Of a stretch of DNA of 63,931 bases, positions 1 to 8,708 are shown piece by piece; the first letter of the stretch is position 1; the number at the start of each line of letters is the position of its first letter. The position numbers and the translations under genes are program-made. A model generated the notes under the pieces. It worked only from the letters and a program-made list of their open reading frames with translations, was not told the origin of the DNA and made no database searches. The stretch covers positions 1 to 63,931 of the forward strand of contig CAJUJB010000013.1 of NCBI GenBank assembly GCA_910586595.1. Reading direction: 5' to 3'. The DNA is from an uncultured Muribaculaceae bacterium. GTDB taxonomy: Bacteria > Bacteroidota > Bacteroidia > Bacteroidales > Muribaculaceae.

Positions 1-5
1 AAAAT

Positions 6-41
6 GTGGTGACCTCAACCGAAAATCAGCCGGGTCACCAC
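6..41. repeat. Inverted repeat at left edge (possible terminator of an upstream gene)
   Basis: A 9-bp perfect inverted repeat (GTGGTGACC at 6-14 and GGTCACCAC at 33-41) encloses an 18-nt loop. There is no clear T-tract on the plus side. On the minus strand it is followed by CATTTT. It may end a transcript coming from outside the window; the direction cannot be decided here. Confidence 0.4.
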
Positions 42-73
42 GTATGAGGGTTAAAATTTATTCAACAAATCGT

Positions 74-81
74 TAATTTTG
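74..81 (+). promoter_or_regulatory. Bacteroidetes -7 element upstream of ECF sigma gene
   Basis: TAATTTTG matches the TAnnTTTG -7 consensus of the primary sigma factor of Bacteroidetes. It lies about 86 nt upstream of the ATG at 168. I see no good TTTG at the -33 position. This would give a constitutive or basal start for the sigma/anti-sigma/receptor operon. Confidence 0.45.
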
Positions 82-167
82 CAATCGAGTTTATCAACAA
101 TAATTTTTTTAGAAAAAATTTCGATGATGAGGTTAGGTTTTTCGTAAGTCACGTGTCTTATTAGTGT

Positions 168-653
168 ATGACGACAACAAATGACATAGAACAGCTTTTC
201 AGAACCCATTACACGGCGATGTACCGAATGGCAATGCTGGTACTGCGTGATGAGGATGTTTCGCGAGACATTGTGCACGATGTCTTCGAGTCGCTTCTCA
301 ACACCGGTCTGACAGACGTGTCAGACCAGTATCTGCTTCGTGCGGTGCGCAACCGATGCCTCAACCACTTACGTGGGCTTTCTACAAAGGAGCGTATTCT
401 TGAAGTTTACGCTCTTGATGAAAAGGAGATTGCCGACGAAGAGTGGCCTGATGATGAGACAATCGCCAAAATTCACGAAACTGTTGCCAACGACTTGACG
501 GACGCTTGCCGTCGCGTGGTGGAATTACGATTCACAGATGGCAAGAGCTATAAGGAGATTGCAGAGGAACTGAGTATAAGCGAAGTTGCTGTCTATAAGC
601 ATTTGCGTCATGCAATAGATGTCTTACGCTCAAAACTATCTCAAAATGGATAA
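168..653 (+). CDS. ECF-type RNA polymerase sigma factor
   Basis: This 161-residue protein has the two-domain ECF layout. Sigma region 2 lies at about residues 8-70, beginning with the LFRTHY segment and an acidic DIVHDVFE stretch. Region 4 lies at about 105-155, with a helix-turn-helix around YKEIAEELSISEVAVYKHL. It should direct RNA polymerase to a small regulon that probably includes its own operon. The stop codon overlaps the start of the next gene by 8 nt, which suggests translational coupling to the anti-sigma factor. Order and size match the FecI-like modules of Bacteroidetes. The inducing ligand cannot be read from the sequence. Confidence 0.93.
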   Translation: MTTTNDIEQLFRTHYTAMYRMAMLVLRDEDVSRDIVHDVFESLLNTGLTDVSDQYLLRAVRNRCLNHLRGLSTKERILEVYALDEKEIADEEWPDDETIAKIHETVANDLTDACRRVVELRFTDGKSYKEIAEELSISEVAVYKHLRHAIDVLRSKLSQNG

Positions 654-1296
654 AATAGACAGATTGCTTGATGCTATCGAGCATCCCGATCGTTATTCCG
701 AAAAGGAGATTGATGTGTTGCTGTCAGATCCGGAAGTCAGGGAGGTTTATAACCTTCTTGACAAGACCAAGGCGACCCTTACTCCAATTTCCACTCCCGA
801 TATTGACGCAGAATGGGGCAGATTCAGCAATTCGCATACTGCCAAACAGCTCCGTACATATCGCATATTCAATCTCTTTTCACGTAATATAGCAGCAAGC
901 ATTGCAATAGGCATTGCTTCTCTCGCTGCCGTAGCCGCAGTGGTTGGAGTAAGCGTTCATTATGCTCTCAATAAGAATACTGACAATCAAATAGCAGAGG
1001 TTGCCCTGCCTACAAAAGAAAATGTCGCATCAAGCGACACAATTTCAGTAGTTGAGGAAGTACCTACCGTTGCTCCGGACACTATAGTGTTTGACAACGA
1101 GCCTTTGGAGACTATCATCAACTGCATAGCCGATTATTACGGCTGTAAAGTAGAGTTTTCAACAGACTCATCAAAGTCTCTTCGACTTTACTTCCGTTGG
1201 AATCAAGCACGGCCTCTCGATGAAGTTGTAGAAAGCCTAAACAACTTCGAGCAAATAAATCTCACCGTCAAGGACAAAACCATCAAAATAGACTGA
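646..1296 (+). CDS. Membrane anti-sigma factor (FecR-like, STN/DUF4974-type C-terminus)
   Basis: A 216-residue protein. I start it at the ATG at 646, which overlaps the sigma gene's stop, rather than at an in-frame ATG 27 nt upstream inside the sigma gene. The first 75 residues are a cytoplasmic sigma-binding segment. One transmembrane helix follows at about 81-105 (IAASIAIGIASLAAVAAVVG). The last 65 residues (from NEPLETIINCI) look like an STN/DUF4974 fold facing the periplasm. The central FecR domain usual in longer relatives is missing, so this is a shortened architecture. Its role would be to hold the upstream ECF factor until signalled through the receptor encoded 4 nt downstream. Confidence 0.8.
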   Translation: MDKIDRLLDAIEHPDRYSEKEIDVLLSDPEVREVYNLLDKTKATLTPISTPDIDAEWGRFSNSHTAKQLRTYRIFNLFSRNIAASIAIGIASLAAVAAVVGVSVHYALNKNTDNQIAEVALPTKENVASSDTISVVEEVPTVAPDTIVFDNEPLETIINCIADYYGCKVEFSTDSSKSLRLYFRWNQARPLDEVVESLNNFEQINLTVKDKTIKID

Positions 1297-1300
1297 ATTC

Positions 1301-3844
1301 ATGGCAAGAATCATTATGCTTATCTGTGCCATGTCAGCCTTTCTCATGGCCAGTGCCGAGACTTTCTCCTACCGTTTCAACTCTACCCCGCTACCAAAAG
1401 CGATTCAGCAGATTATGGAGAATCACCCCGACCTCGACATAAACTTCATTTACAATGAACTTGAAAACTACAACACAAGTGCGACAGTCCACACCGACAA
1501 TGCTTACGATGCACTCCGTCAGACAATAGGATTGAATCCTGTTACCGTAGTCAAAGCCAAGAGCACCTACTATGTTGAGGCATTGCAGCACGGTAAATTC
1601 ATATACACCGGCAGAGCTATGGGCACGGATGGCGAGCCTGTTGTGGCTGCCACCGTCATGCTCCTCGCGCCTAAGGATTCAACGGTCTTGACCTACGGAA
1701 TCGCAGACATTGAAGGTCGCTTCAGAATCCCATGTGACAGAACCAATGTAATAGCCAAACTTTCCTGCATGGGTTACAAAACTACCTATCACCAATGTAG
1801 TACTTTCAACATCGGGTCAATCATTATGCCGGAAAATGCGGTTAAGTTGAGCGAGGTAAGGGTTGAAGCGGAGAATGCACATCTATATTCAGACCGTTCA
1901 ATATACATGCCCACGCCCCGGCAGAAAAATGTAGCGGCTGACGCGGTTGCCCTTTTGAGTCAAATGGCTATACCACAACTTGATGTGGATCCTGCTAATA
2001 AGTCGGTCAAAACAGTTAGTGGCCAATCGGTTGCAATCTATATAAATTATGTCTCGGCATCACAACACGATTTAGCAGGCATGAAAACTACAGATGTGAA
2101 AAAAATCGAATATCTGCTTTATCCTAAAGACCCTCGTTTCCATGGCGCAAATTATGTTGTCAATTTCATAATGCAGAAATACGAATATGGCGGATATACA
2201 AAAGTTGGTGCTACCAAGAAATTTGGAGCCAACAACACTGATGCGTCGGTATATTCAAAATTCTCGTACAAGGATATGACATTCGACATATATGCCGACG
2301 AAGCATACATGACCAACAGACACTTTGGAACAGCATCAACTGAACGTTTCTTTTTTCCTGACTTTTATGGACAAGGGGCGAAAACAATCGAAAGGACTTC
2401 CACTCCGGTAACATCAAGATACAGAAGCAATCAAAACAATGTGACGTTCCGTGCTTTATATACTGCTGAAAAAGCGCAAGTATCAAACACGTTGTCATTT
2501 AACAACACATCGACACCACGGAAGAATAGCGAAACAGGCTTGTTATATTCCGATGCTATTTCCCCTTCTACAATGACAAATACTATTGCGTCCAATCATA
2601 ACCTCTCTTTAAACTATAAGAATGAGACTTATATTGGGTTCAATGAAAATGTGGGAACTTATATAGAGGCAATGTATGAGTATGGTCATAATAGGTCCAA
2701 CTCAAGTTACACCCAATCAGATGTTGGTATTACAAATAACGCCACGGAACATTCCCATTGTGGACGCCTTACTCCAAGTCTCGTCTGGAATCTGAATGAG
2801 CATAACAGCATAATGCCATTCCTTCATGGCGAATACACCTCTTATGCTCTCGATTATTACGGTTCATCGCCATCAAAACAAAAATATGATGTATGGGGAT
2901 TTGTAGGTGGAGTGAAGTATACTTATACTCGGGATAAATGGAGCGCAGGTACCCAATTTGGTTGGACATACGCTAATACAAATCTTACAGGTACCAAAAT
3001 TGAAGACAATTACCCGATGGGCAATGTATTCGCTACATATGCTCCCAATCAGCACAATCAATTAGAGGTAAGGTATGCATTCACAAAACAAGTGCCAGAA
3101 ACATATCAGAAAAGTCCCAATATGCTCCAACAGGACGAATTGATGTGGTACACCGGCACACCCGGTCTGAAAAACAGTTGGAACAATTATGTTGAAGCTG
3201 TCTATACATGGATTCCCAGCAACAAGTGGCAACTTGCCGCTACTGGCAAAACATTTATTGTTGGTGAGCGTGTAGTGACACGTTATTTGCCGATTGGTCC
3301 GGATGGTACAATGCTCCGTCAATACGTCAATAACGGCAACTTCCAAAGCAGCTCCATTGGTGTTAAGGGAACGGCTAAATTCTTTGGGGGTAAACTGGTC
3401 ACGACTCTTCGTCCTGAGATGTGGTTTAGACATTCTACGGGAGAATATACTTTGACACATAACGAAATGACGTGCGTAGCACAGCTAACTTGGTATTTTG
3501 GGAACTTCTATCTCTTGGGCTGGTATATGACACCAAGTACATATCCAAACGAAGACTCTGGTATTAAAGAGAGGACACCTTCACGCTATCAAATGGAAAT
3601 AGGATATGGCAAGGGCCCATGGAGAGCATCTGCCACAGCCTATAATTTCATGCGGTCAAGCTGGGAATCAAGCCGAGAAACCTTATCAAGCCAATATTAT
3701 GGCTTTGACCGTAGAATCTATAGTCCGGATCTGCACATGAGTTTTCAGTTATCCTTATCTTATACATTTGGATATGGTAAGAAAGTTCAACGTGGCGATG
3801 AAGTCAGTGGCGCAGGAACAGGTTCGTCTGCCATTCTGAAATAA
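1301..3844 (+). CDS. Outer-membrane beta-barrel receptor with N-terminal STN domain
   Basis: An 847-residue protein with a signal peptide (cleavage near ASA, residue 19). An STN domain follows at about 22-92, then a CarboxypepD_reg-like beta-sandwich (about 98-180). A divergent plug-like segment at 185-300 contains the strings SVKTVSGQSVAIYIN and YVVNFIMQ, and the rest is a long outer-membrane barrel ending in aromatic-rich strands. It resembles the PF14905-type outer-membrane barrel family more than SusC. It is the terminal gene of the sigma/anti-sigma operon, so it probably both transports or binds something and signals to the anti-sigma factor. No SusD partner is present, so I do not call it a glycan importer. 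It shares the plug signature with the protein at 61838-63931. Confidence 0.82.
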   Translation: MARIIMLICAMSAFLMASAETFSYRFNSTPLPKAIQQIMENHPDLDINFIYNELENYNTSATVHTDNAYDALRQTIGLNPVTVVKAKSTYYVEALQHGKFIYTGRAMGTDGEPVVAATVMLLAPKDSTVLTYGIADIEGRFRIPCDRTNVIAKLSCMGYKTTYHQCSTFNIGSIIMPENAVKLSEVRVEAENAHLYSDRSIYMPTPRQKNVAADAVALLSQMAIPQLDVDPANKSVKTVSGQSVAIYINYVSASQHDLAGMKTTDVKKIEYLLYPKDPRFHGANYVVNFIMQKYEYGGYTKVGATKKFGANNTDASVYSKFSYKDMTFDIYADEAYMTNRHFGTASTERFFFPDFYGQGAKTIERTSTPVTSRYRSNQNNVTFRALYTAEKAQVSNTLSFNNTSTPRKNSETGLLYSDAISPSTMTNTIASNHNLSLNYKNETYIGFNENVGTYIEAMYEYGHNRSNSSYTQSDVGITNNATEHSHCGRLTPSLVWNLNEHNSIMPFLHGEYTSYALDYYGSSPSKQKYDVWGFVGGVKYTYTRDKWSAGTQFGWTYANTNLTGTKIEDNYPMGNVFATYAPNQHNQLEVRYAFTKQVPETYQKSPNMLQQDELMWYTGTPGLKNSWNNYVEAVYTWIPSNKWQLAATGKTFIVGERVVTRYLPIGPDGTMLRQYVNNGNFQSSSIGVKGTAKFFGGKLVTTLRPEMWFRHSTGEYTLTHNEMTCVAQLTWYFGNFYLLGWYMTPSTYPNEDSGIKERTPSRYQMEIGYGKGPWRASATAYNFMRSSWESSRETLSSQYYGFDRRIYSPDLHMSFQLSLSYTFGYGKKVQRGDEVSGAGTGSSAILK

Positions 3845-3865
3845 ACACAGCTTTTCATATCAAAA

Positions 3866-3900
3866 GAGCCAGCTCCCAGTACAAAGTCTGGGGCTGGCTC
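3866..3900 (+). terminator. Hairpin terminator after the receptor gene
   Basis: An 11-bp stem (3866-3876 with 3890-3900, one G-T pair) closes a 13-nt loop 21 nt after the receptor stop codon. The downstream bases are AT-rich (GTTAAATTATT) without a clean T-tract. On the minus strand CTTTT follows, so it could act both ways. Confidence 0.6.
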
Positions 3901-4012
3901 GTTAAATTATTAGCTATTCGAATTTCAACAAAGAGCGTACTGGATTTCTCTGGCACGCTTTTTGCTGTATATAAAGATGATACTAATTTTATAAACTTTA
4001 ATTTAATAGCCC

Positions 4013-4369
4013 ATGCTAAGAAATTTACATCAAACATTATCCGTGAAGGGTGCCAGTGGTCAAACCTACACACTTCATCAATTTTCTTTCGATGATTTCG
4101 ATGATTTGAAAGGAACACTCCCAAACAATAGTGGGATATACGTATTCACCTGTGCAATACCGGGACAAAACCAAGACCCAATATATTGCGGAAAGGCTGA
4201 TGATTTCTCAACTCGGTACTATGATCATCACGCAGAACCATGCATTCGAAGAAATAAAGCCAATCGCATATCTATCATGAGGGTAGATAGTAAGTCAGAT
4301 CGAGATATGATTGAGACTGATATTCTTGAAAACTACAACTTCGAATGTAATATCCAGCACAACTGTTAA
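4013..4369 (+). CDS. Small GIY-YIG nuclease-like protein
   Basis: This 118-residue protein carries the GIY-YIG fold. GIY is at 41-43, and a YCG variant of the YIG motif is at 58-60. A conserved-type Arg is at 68 in STRYYDHH, and the candidate metal-binding Glu is at 101 in the MIETDILENYNFECN region. The first 35 residues have no recognisable domain. It stands alone between a terminator and a stretch of decayed sequence, next to a Pif1-type helicase gene. Its target is unknown; relatives act in DNA repair, restriction or homing. The family call rests on motif spacing, and Ile-to-Cys in the second motif is a deviation. Confidence 0.7.
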   Translation: MLRNLHQTLSVKGASGQTYTLHQFSFDDFDDLKGTLPNNSGIYVFTCAIPGQNQDPIYCGKADDFSTRYYDHHAEPCIRRNKANRISIMRVDSKSDRDMIETDILENYNFECNIQHNC

Positions 4370-4530
4370 CGCGGATTTGGCAAAGTTTTGAGGACTTCAA
4401 ATGCTTCTGGGAAAAAATGGGTGGTATTTTCATACTGCCCATTTCTGTTTTTCAACTTGACGGTATAGCAATGGTCATCTCTGACAATTTGGCTTACTCC
4501 TCCAAACTCATCTGCTAATGTTGCAAAGGT
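4366..4530 (-). pseudogene. Open reading frame fragment without start codon (gene remnant)
   Basis: Read on the minus strand, a 54-codon open frame runs from just after a TAA (4531-4533) to a stop at 4366-4368, overlapping the end of the GIY-YIG gene. It has no ATG. The translation has a protein-like character, with segments such as DEFGGVSQIVRDDHCYTV and HFFPEAFEVLKTLP. I do not recognise a family. It may be the 3' end of a lost gene or chance. The rest of the 427-bp gap (4370-4796) shows nothing else beyond a possible promoter near 4760. Confidence 0.3.
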
Positions 4531-4758
4531 TTACTTTGTGCGCCATTAGATAGAGTAATCACTGGCGTGGTTTCGATTAGCTTGTACATATGTTTAAGTT
4601 GTGTAGTAACTTATGGCGCCATGCAAACAAATCAAGCGTTAATCATGCAGTGATGTCTTGCGAGCGAAGCGAGCATTATACAGAACCGTTGGTGCAAGAA
4701 AGTATATAGACGCAATATTAAAATATTTATACTGTCATACTATGGCAGCTTGATATCG

Positions 4759-4766
4759 TATCTTTG
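4759..4766 (+). promoter_or_regulatory. -7 element for the Pif1-like helicase gene
   Basis: TATCTTTG fits the TAnnTTTG consensus and ends 30 nt before the ATG at 4797. No convincing -33 TTTG is seen at the expected 19-21 bp distance. Confidence 0.5.
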
Positions 4767-4796
4767 CCGACTGATAGATAAAAAATACATCTCTAT

Positions 4797-6512
4797 ATGC
4801 AATTAGCACAGGAACAGGAGAATGCTCTTCAAGAAATGCTCTCCGGCAAGAACGTTTTTCTTACCGGAGAGGCCGGAACAGGTAAATCTACCATTGTAAA
4901 GGAGTTCAAAAAACGGGTCAACAAAAATTGTGTATTCCTCGCGCCCACAGGTATCGCTGCCGTAAATATTGGAGGCTCCACAATACATAGTTTCATGTGC
5001 TTTGCGCCTGGCCCCTTGAATGAGGAAACCATAGGAACGGTAAGTAACAAACATCGAAAAGCCCTCATACGCAATGCTGAGATCATAGTCATCGATGAGA
5101 TTTCTATGGTGCGTGGAGATTTGTTTTGGGCTATAGACTACAGGCTCAGGCAGATTGCAACCAATAGAGATAAAAAGAAACCATTTGGCGGGAAACAGAT
5201 AATCCTTGTAGGAGACTTTTTTCAACTACCGCCGGTTGTGAAATCGGAGGAAGAAGAAAGGGTTCTAATTGAAACGTTTGGTGGCATCTTCGCCTTTCAA
5301 ACAAAAACATGGGATATGGCAAATTTCAAATGTTGCTGCCTGAAGACTATCCACCGCCAAAGCAATGATGCACTATTTCTGTCTATACTCAACCACATAC
5401 GCCATAATGAAATTGCGATACGCGATTTACACGATACGCCAGAAGGGGAGCTTCTCAATGTCAAGGAAATGCTTAACAAACATGCAAACATTAGCATACC
5501 CATTCCGGTAACCCCTATTTGTTTATGCACTACCAACAGAGAAGCAAATATCCTCAACTCCTTGGCCAATGAACGCTCGGAAGGCGATTGCCAGACTTTC
5601 TCAGCCATAGTGAAAGGTATTTTTAATGAAAAGGATTTCCCAACGCCGGCAAAGTTGGAACTTAAAAAAGGAGCAAGAGTGATGACACTCATAAACAGGA
5701 GAGAGCCATCCGGAGTTCTTGAATTTGTTAATGGGGATGTCGGCGAAGTTGTTGAATTTTTGAAACAAGCCGGAGAACAGCTAATACAGATAAAACTCGA
5801 CAATGGAAAGATTGTAAATATATCTCCCAACGAATGGAAGAACTATGTCTATGAATTGAAAATCGATGCCAAGACCGGAAAAGAGAGGATTGTGCAGAAA
5901 GAAGTCGGCTCTTTTATCCAATTCCCATTGAAACTGGCATATGCCATGACAATCCACAAATCGCAAGGCATGAGCGTTGATGCAGCATTGATAAAACTCG
6001 GCAATGGCTGTTTTGCACATGGTCAACTATACACAGCACTTTCTCGATGCCGCAGTCTTAAAAATCTCCGCATCGATCGTGAGATTTATGATGAAGACAT
6101 AATAGTTAATCCAGCAGTTGTAGATTTCTATAACGCCATTGAAGATATTCAGCCGAAAGCTACAACCGTAAATATAGAAGTGCCGGAAGAGTATCAGGAT
6201 GCAGTCCAGGAATTTCTTAAAAACTTGATGGCAGGAAAGTCAAAAGCAATAACTAGGGAAATACCAACACAACCTACTAAGATTACCAAACACTTCATGA
6301 TAAACAATCTTATCATAGTTTATAGGAATCAAACTACAGAAGAACAAGCATCTCTAACCGCAAAAAAGAAAAATGGTCGTGGATTCAACAAGATTGACTC
6401 CCCGATACTTACACCCATTGCCGAGAAATATCTTTCATTAGGATATATAACACAGAGCGAACTTGATACAATTTGTCGCCTGCTTCCGAAGTATCATCGC
6501 CAATTTGAATAA
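4797..6512 (+). CDS. Pif1-family superfamily 1B DNA helicase
   Basis: A 571-residue helicase. Walker A is GEAGTGKST (24-32), followed by the Pif1-type APTGIAA motif at 49-55 and Walker B DEISM at 100-104. The GDFFQLPPV signature starts at 139. Near residues 386-420, HKSQGMSVD and YTALSRCRS are the late helicase motifs. Pif1 enzymes unwind DNA 5' to 3' and resolve G-quadruplexes and R-loops. The final 80 or so residues form a separate domain I cannot name. Many Bacteroidales carry such genes on mobile elements, and here it is flanked by gene remnants including an integrase-like fragment, so acquisition by transfer is plausible. Confidence 0.88.
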   Translation: MQLAQEQENALQEMLSGKNVFLTGEAGTGKSTIVKEFKKRVNKNCVFLAPTGIAAVNIGGSTIHSFMCFAPGPLNEETIGTVSNKHRKALIRNAEIIVIDEISMVRGDLFWAIDYRLRQIATNRDKKKPFGGKQIILVGDFFQLPPVVKSEEEERVLIETFGGIFAFQTKTWDMANFKCCCLKTIHRQSNDALFLSILNHIRHNEIAIRDLHDTPEGELLNVKEMLNKHANISIPIPVTPICLCTTNREANILNSLANERSEGDCQTFSAIVKGIFNEKDFPTPAKLELKKGARVMTLINRREPSGVLEFVNGDVGEVVEFLKQAGEQLIQIKLDNGKIVNISPNEWKNYVYELKIDAKTGKERIVQKEVGSFIQFPLKLAYAMTIHKSQGMSVDAALIKLGNGCFAHGQLYTALSRCRSLKNLRIDREIYDEDIIVNPAVVDFYNAIEDIQPKATTVNIEVPEEYQDAVQEFLKNLMAGKSKAITREIPTQPTKITKHFMINNLIIVYRNQTTEEQASLTAKKKNGRGFNKIDSPILTPIAEKYLSLGYITQSELDTICRLLPKYHRQFE

Positions 6513-6548
6513 AAATTGCGTCTATAAAGGAACTTGGTTTAGGCTGAT

Positions 6549-6814
6549 TTATTCGTCTGTGCCAGTTGGTTGGTCGTCTATTGCGTGGATGATTTCGAGT
6601 TTGAGGTCTTCGGGGGTAGTCTTCGTTTGCCATGTAACAAGTGATGATGCGTTGAAGCAGGTCGTTGCCTGTCCGTGGCTACATGGTAGAGGAAGGCTCC
6701 CATGCGCTGCATAAAACTGTAGACGTGCCAGCAGTAACCTTATGCACAAGAAACCAGACACCGATTGTGAGTGCCACACGCTTGTTTGAGCACACGAAAT
6801 AATGTCTGGAGCAT
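6549..6814 (-). pseudogene. Decayed gene, frameshifted
   Basis: On the minus strand three frames join into one plausible protein end. MLQTLFRVLKQACGTHNRC and later QRMGAFLYHVATD lie in one frame (with one in-frame stop between), NDLLQRIITCYMANED in a second, and TPEDLKLEIIHAIDDQPTG in a third, ending at the TAA at 6549-6551. Each switch needs only a small indel. I cannot name the family. It lies between the helicase gene and an integrase-like remnant. Confidence 0.4.
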
Positions 6815-6966
6815 AAACAAAATACCAGTAGTTGTTTCGCTTTAACCCTCATACCACTGGTTAGGGAAGCAAGAAACGGGAGGTTAGTTCACAATTGCAG
6901 CACGGCATCATAACCTCTCATTTCACGTTGCAATCCACCGTCAGTTACCCGTTGCCTCATTGTTCT

Positions 6967-7077
6967 TTTGTTTCATTGTTTTTAAAGCTTTACCTCGATG
7001 GTCGCCGGCTGAAAGCTGACGGCACTGCCCTCCTCAAAATTTCAGTATCACACCTGCGCCAAGTGCGCTATGTCTCT
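6967..7077 (+). pseudogene. Remnant resembling the N-terminal arm-binding domain of a tyrosine recombinase
   Basis: A short stretch reads as LFLKLYLDGRRLKADGTALL followed by KISVSHLRQVRYVS. This pattern (a beta strand, a basic pair, a K-x-D-G turn, then a strand with R-Y) resembles the start of Bacteroidetes phage-type integrases. No catalytic domain follows, because the frame ends at 7158 just before the promoter of the exporter operon. It is therefore probably the broken end of an old integrative element. No other gene is visible in 6513-7243. Confidence 0.4.
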
Positions 7078-7108
7078 ATGATAAATTGTTTGCGTCATGA
7101 TGGGCAGG

Positions 7109-7124
7109 TGTTCGATTTCGAACA
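7109..7124 (+). promoter_or_regulatory. Palindromic candidate binding site for the sigma-54 activator
   Basis: A perfect palindrome with 7-bp arms (TGTTCGA, 2-nt centre, TCGAACA). It lies about 102-117 nt upstream of the start site predicted from the -24/-12 promoter at 7200-7215. That distance is typical for enhancer sites of NtrC-type regulators, and such a regulator is encoded in the same cluster (12970-14313). Binding is inferred, not shown. Confidence 0.55.
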
Positions 7125-7152
7125 GTATTGTGCGAAATCAAACAGATTGTGC
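7121..7152 (+). repeat. Two imperfect direct repeats beside the palindrome
   Basis: AACAGTATTGTGC at 7121-7133 and AACAGATTGTGC at 7141-7152 repeat at a 20-bp period, about two helical turns, directly downstream of the palindrome. They could be further contacts for the activator or for another regulator. Confidence 0.4.
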
Positions 7153-7199
7153 ATATAAATTAACGCAACAAATGACTGTATTGCAACCATTTGCGCACC

Positions 7200-7215
7200 T
7201 GGCATGATAATTGCA
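7200..7215 (+). promoter_or_regulatory. Sigma-54 (RpoN) -24/-12 promoter of the exporter operon
   Basis: TGGCATGATAATTGCA matches the RpoN consensus with exact spacing: GG at 7201-7202 (-24) and GC at 7213-7214 (-12). The predicted start is near 7226, giving a leader of about 18 nt to the ATG at 7244. A TTG that could open the reading frame at 7211 lies inside the -12 element and is rejected as a start. Confidence 0.8.
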
Positions 7216-7243
7216 TCTATATAAGCATGATAATAGAAAACTC

Positions 7244-8698
7244 ATGTTTTATAGAATACTGAATACCTTACCAAAGATTATAGTCTTCATAATCTATTTA
7301 TGGGGTGGATTGTTGCATGCTCAGAACGAACCACGCACGCAGTTAAGCTTGCACGAGGTCATTTCGCGAGCTCAAGATAACTCGCCTGCAGCCCAAAGTG
7401 CTAAGCACACGTTTTTGGCTGCTCAATGGCAGTACAAGTATTATAAGGCTAATTATCTTCCTTCGATAACGTTATCTTCGTCGCCTTCGCTTAATAGAGA
7501 AATCAATAAAATAACTCTTAATGACGGCACCAGTGAGTTCATCAAACAGAATCAATTAAGCACCGATCTTGCCATCTCTATAAATCAGAATATTTCATTA
7601 ACTGGAGGCACCTTATTCTTAAAATCCTCATTATCGAGACTTGATGAATTTGAGCGGAACACAACGTCATATAGTTCAACGCCTATAACAATCGGATATC
7701 AACAAAGTCTATTTGGCTATAATTATTTGAAATGGGATCGACGTATCGAACCTTTAAAATATCAGGAGGCCAAAAAGAATTATAACGAGGCTATGGAACT
7801 TGTGGCTGCCCACGCATGCCAATATTTTTTTGCACTTGTGGAGGCTCAGACAAATCTTGAAATGGCAAAACTCAACTATGCGTCGGCTGACACGCTATAT
7901 CAGATGGCCCTGGGCCGTTATAGAATCGGAACAATAAACGAGAACGACATGCTTCAGCTTGAAATCAATAGACTCAATGAAGAGACAGCATGTATGGATG
8001 CAGAAGTTCAGGTTAGGGAACAAACTCATATTCTTGCATCTTATCTTGGAATGGACGAGATTACAGCAATCGATCTGCAACTTCCTGAAAATATTTCCTC
8101 TATTGAAATCTCACTTAGTGAAGCAGAATATATGGCAATGGAAAATGCTTCTGATCCAGACTACTTTAACAGGCTAAAACTTGAGGGCGATAGCCGTGTG
8201 GCACAAGCAAAAGCGAATGCTGGGCTACGAGCCGATATTTATCTCCAATTCGGGCTCTCGCAGACAAGCAAGGATATTGTTCAATGTTACAATCATCCGA
8301 TGCATCAAGAATACGCAAGTGTCACATTGTCACTCCCAATACTTGACTGGGGAAGGGGAAAAGGTAAAGTGATGGTGGCAAAATCGCAGCGAGACCTTGC
8401 ATATACCACCGCAGAACAAGGCATGAACGATTTTATAAGCAACCTTGGCAAACTAATTATGCAATTCAATATGCAGCCACGTAAAGTAGAGGTGGCTTCG
8501 CGCACGAATAAACTTGCCTCTCACCGCTATGAAATTGCCCGAAAGCTATACATAGCCGGACGTAACACCATTCTCGACCTCAACACAGCTCTTTCTGAGA
8601 AAGACTCAGCGACAAGAGCCTATATTTCCTCAATCAAGACATATTGGACTCTCTACTATACTATAAGATCTCTAACCGGACCCGATATAATGAAATAA
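7244..8698 (+). CDS. TolC-like outer-membrane efflux protein
   Basis: A 484-residue protein starting at the first ATG downstream of the sigma-54 promoter. A signal peptide ends near LLHAQ (about residue 22). The body has the two-fold repeated coiled-coil and beta-strand pattern of the outer membrane efflux family: one long helical stretch around residues 150-260 and another around 370-450. As first gene of the cluster it would supply the outer-membrane channel for the ABC exporter encoded by the next three genes. Gaps between genes are 3-10 nt, so they are very likely one transcript. The exported substrate is unknown. Confidence 0.88.
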   Translation: MFYRILNTLPKIIVFIIYLWGGLLHAQNEPRTQLSLHEVISRAQDNSPAAQSAKHTFLAAQWQYKYYKANYLPSITLSSSPSLNREINKITLNDGTSEFIKQNQLSTDLAISINQNISLTGGTLFLKSSLSRLDEFERNTTSYSSTPITIGYQQSLFGYNYLKWDRRIEPLKYQEAKKNYNEAMELVAAHACQYFFALVEAQTNLEMAKLNYASADTLYQMALGRYRIGTINENDMLQLEINRLNEETACMDAEVQVREQTHILASYLGMDEITAIDLQLPENISSIEISLSEAEYMAMENASDPDYFNRLKLEGDSRVAQAKANAGLRADIYLQFGLSQTSKDIVQCYNHPMHQEYASVTLSLPILDWGRGKGKVMVAKSQRDLAYTTAEQGMNDFISNLGKLIMQFNMQPRKVEVASRTNKLASHRYEIARKLYIAGRNTILDLNTALSEKDSATRAYISSIKTYWTLYYTIRSLTGPDIMK

Positions 8699-8708
8699 CA
8701 CCGCAGCC

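Noticed and set aside
51..278. Minus-strand frame over the start of the first ECF gene
   Set aside because: Overlaps a clear sigma factor and its promoter; no recognisable domain.
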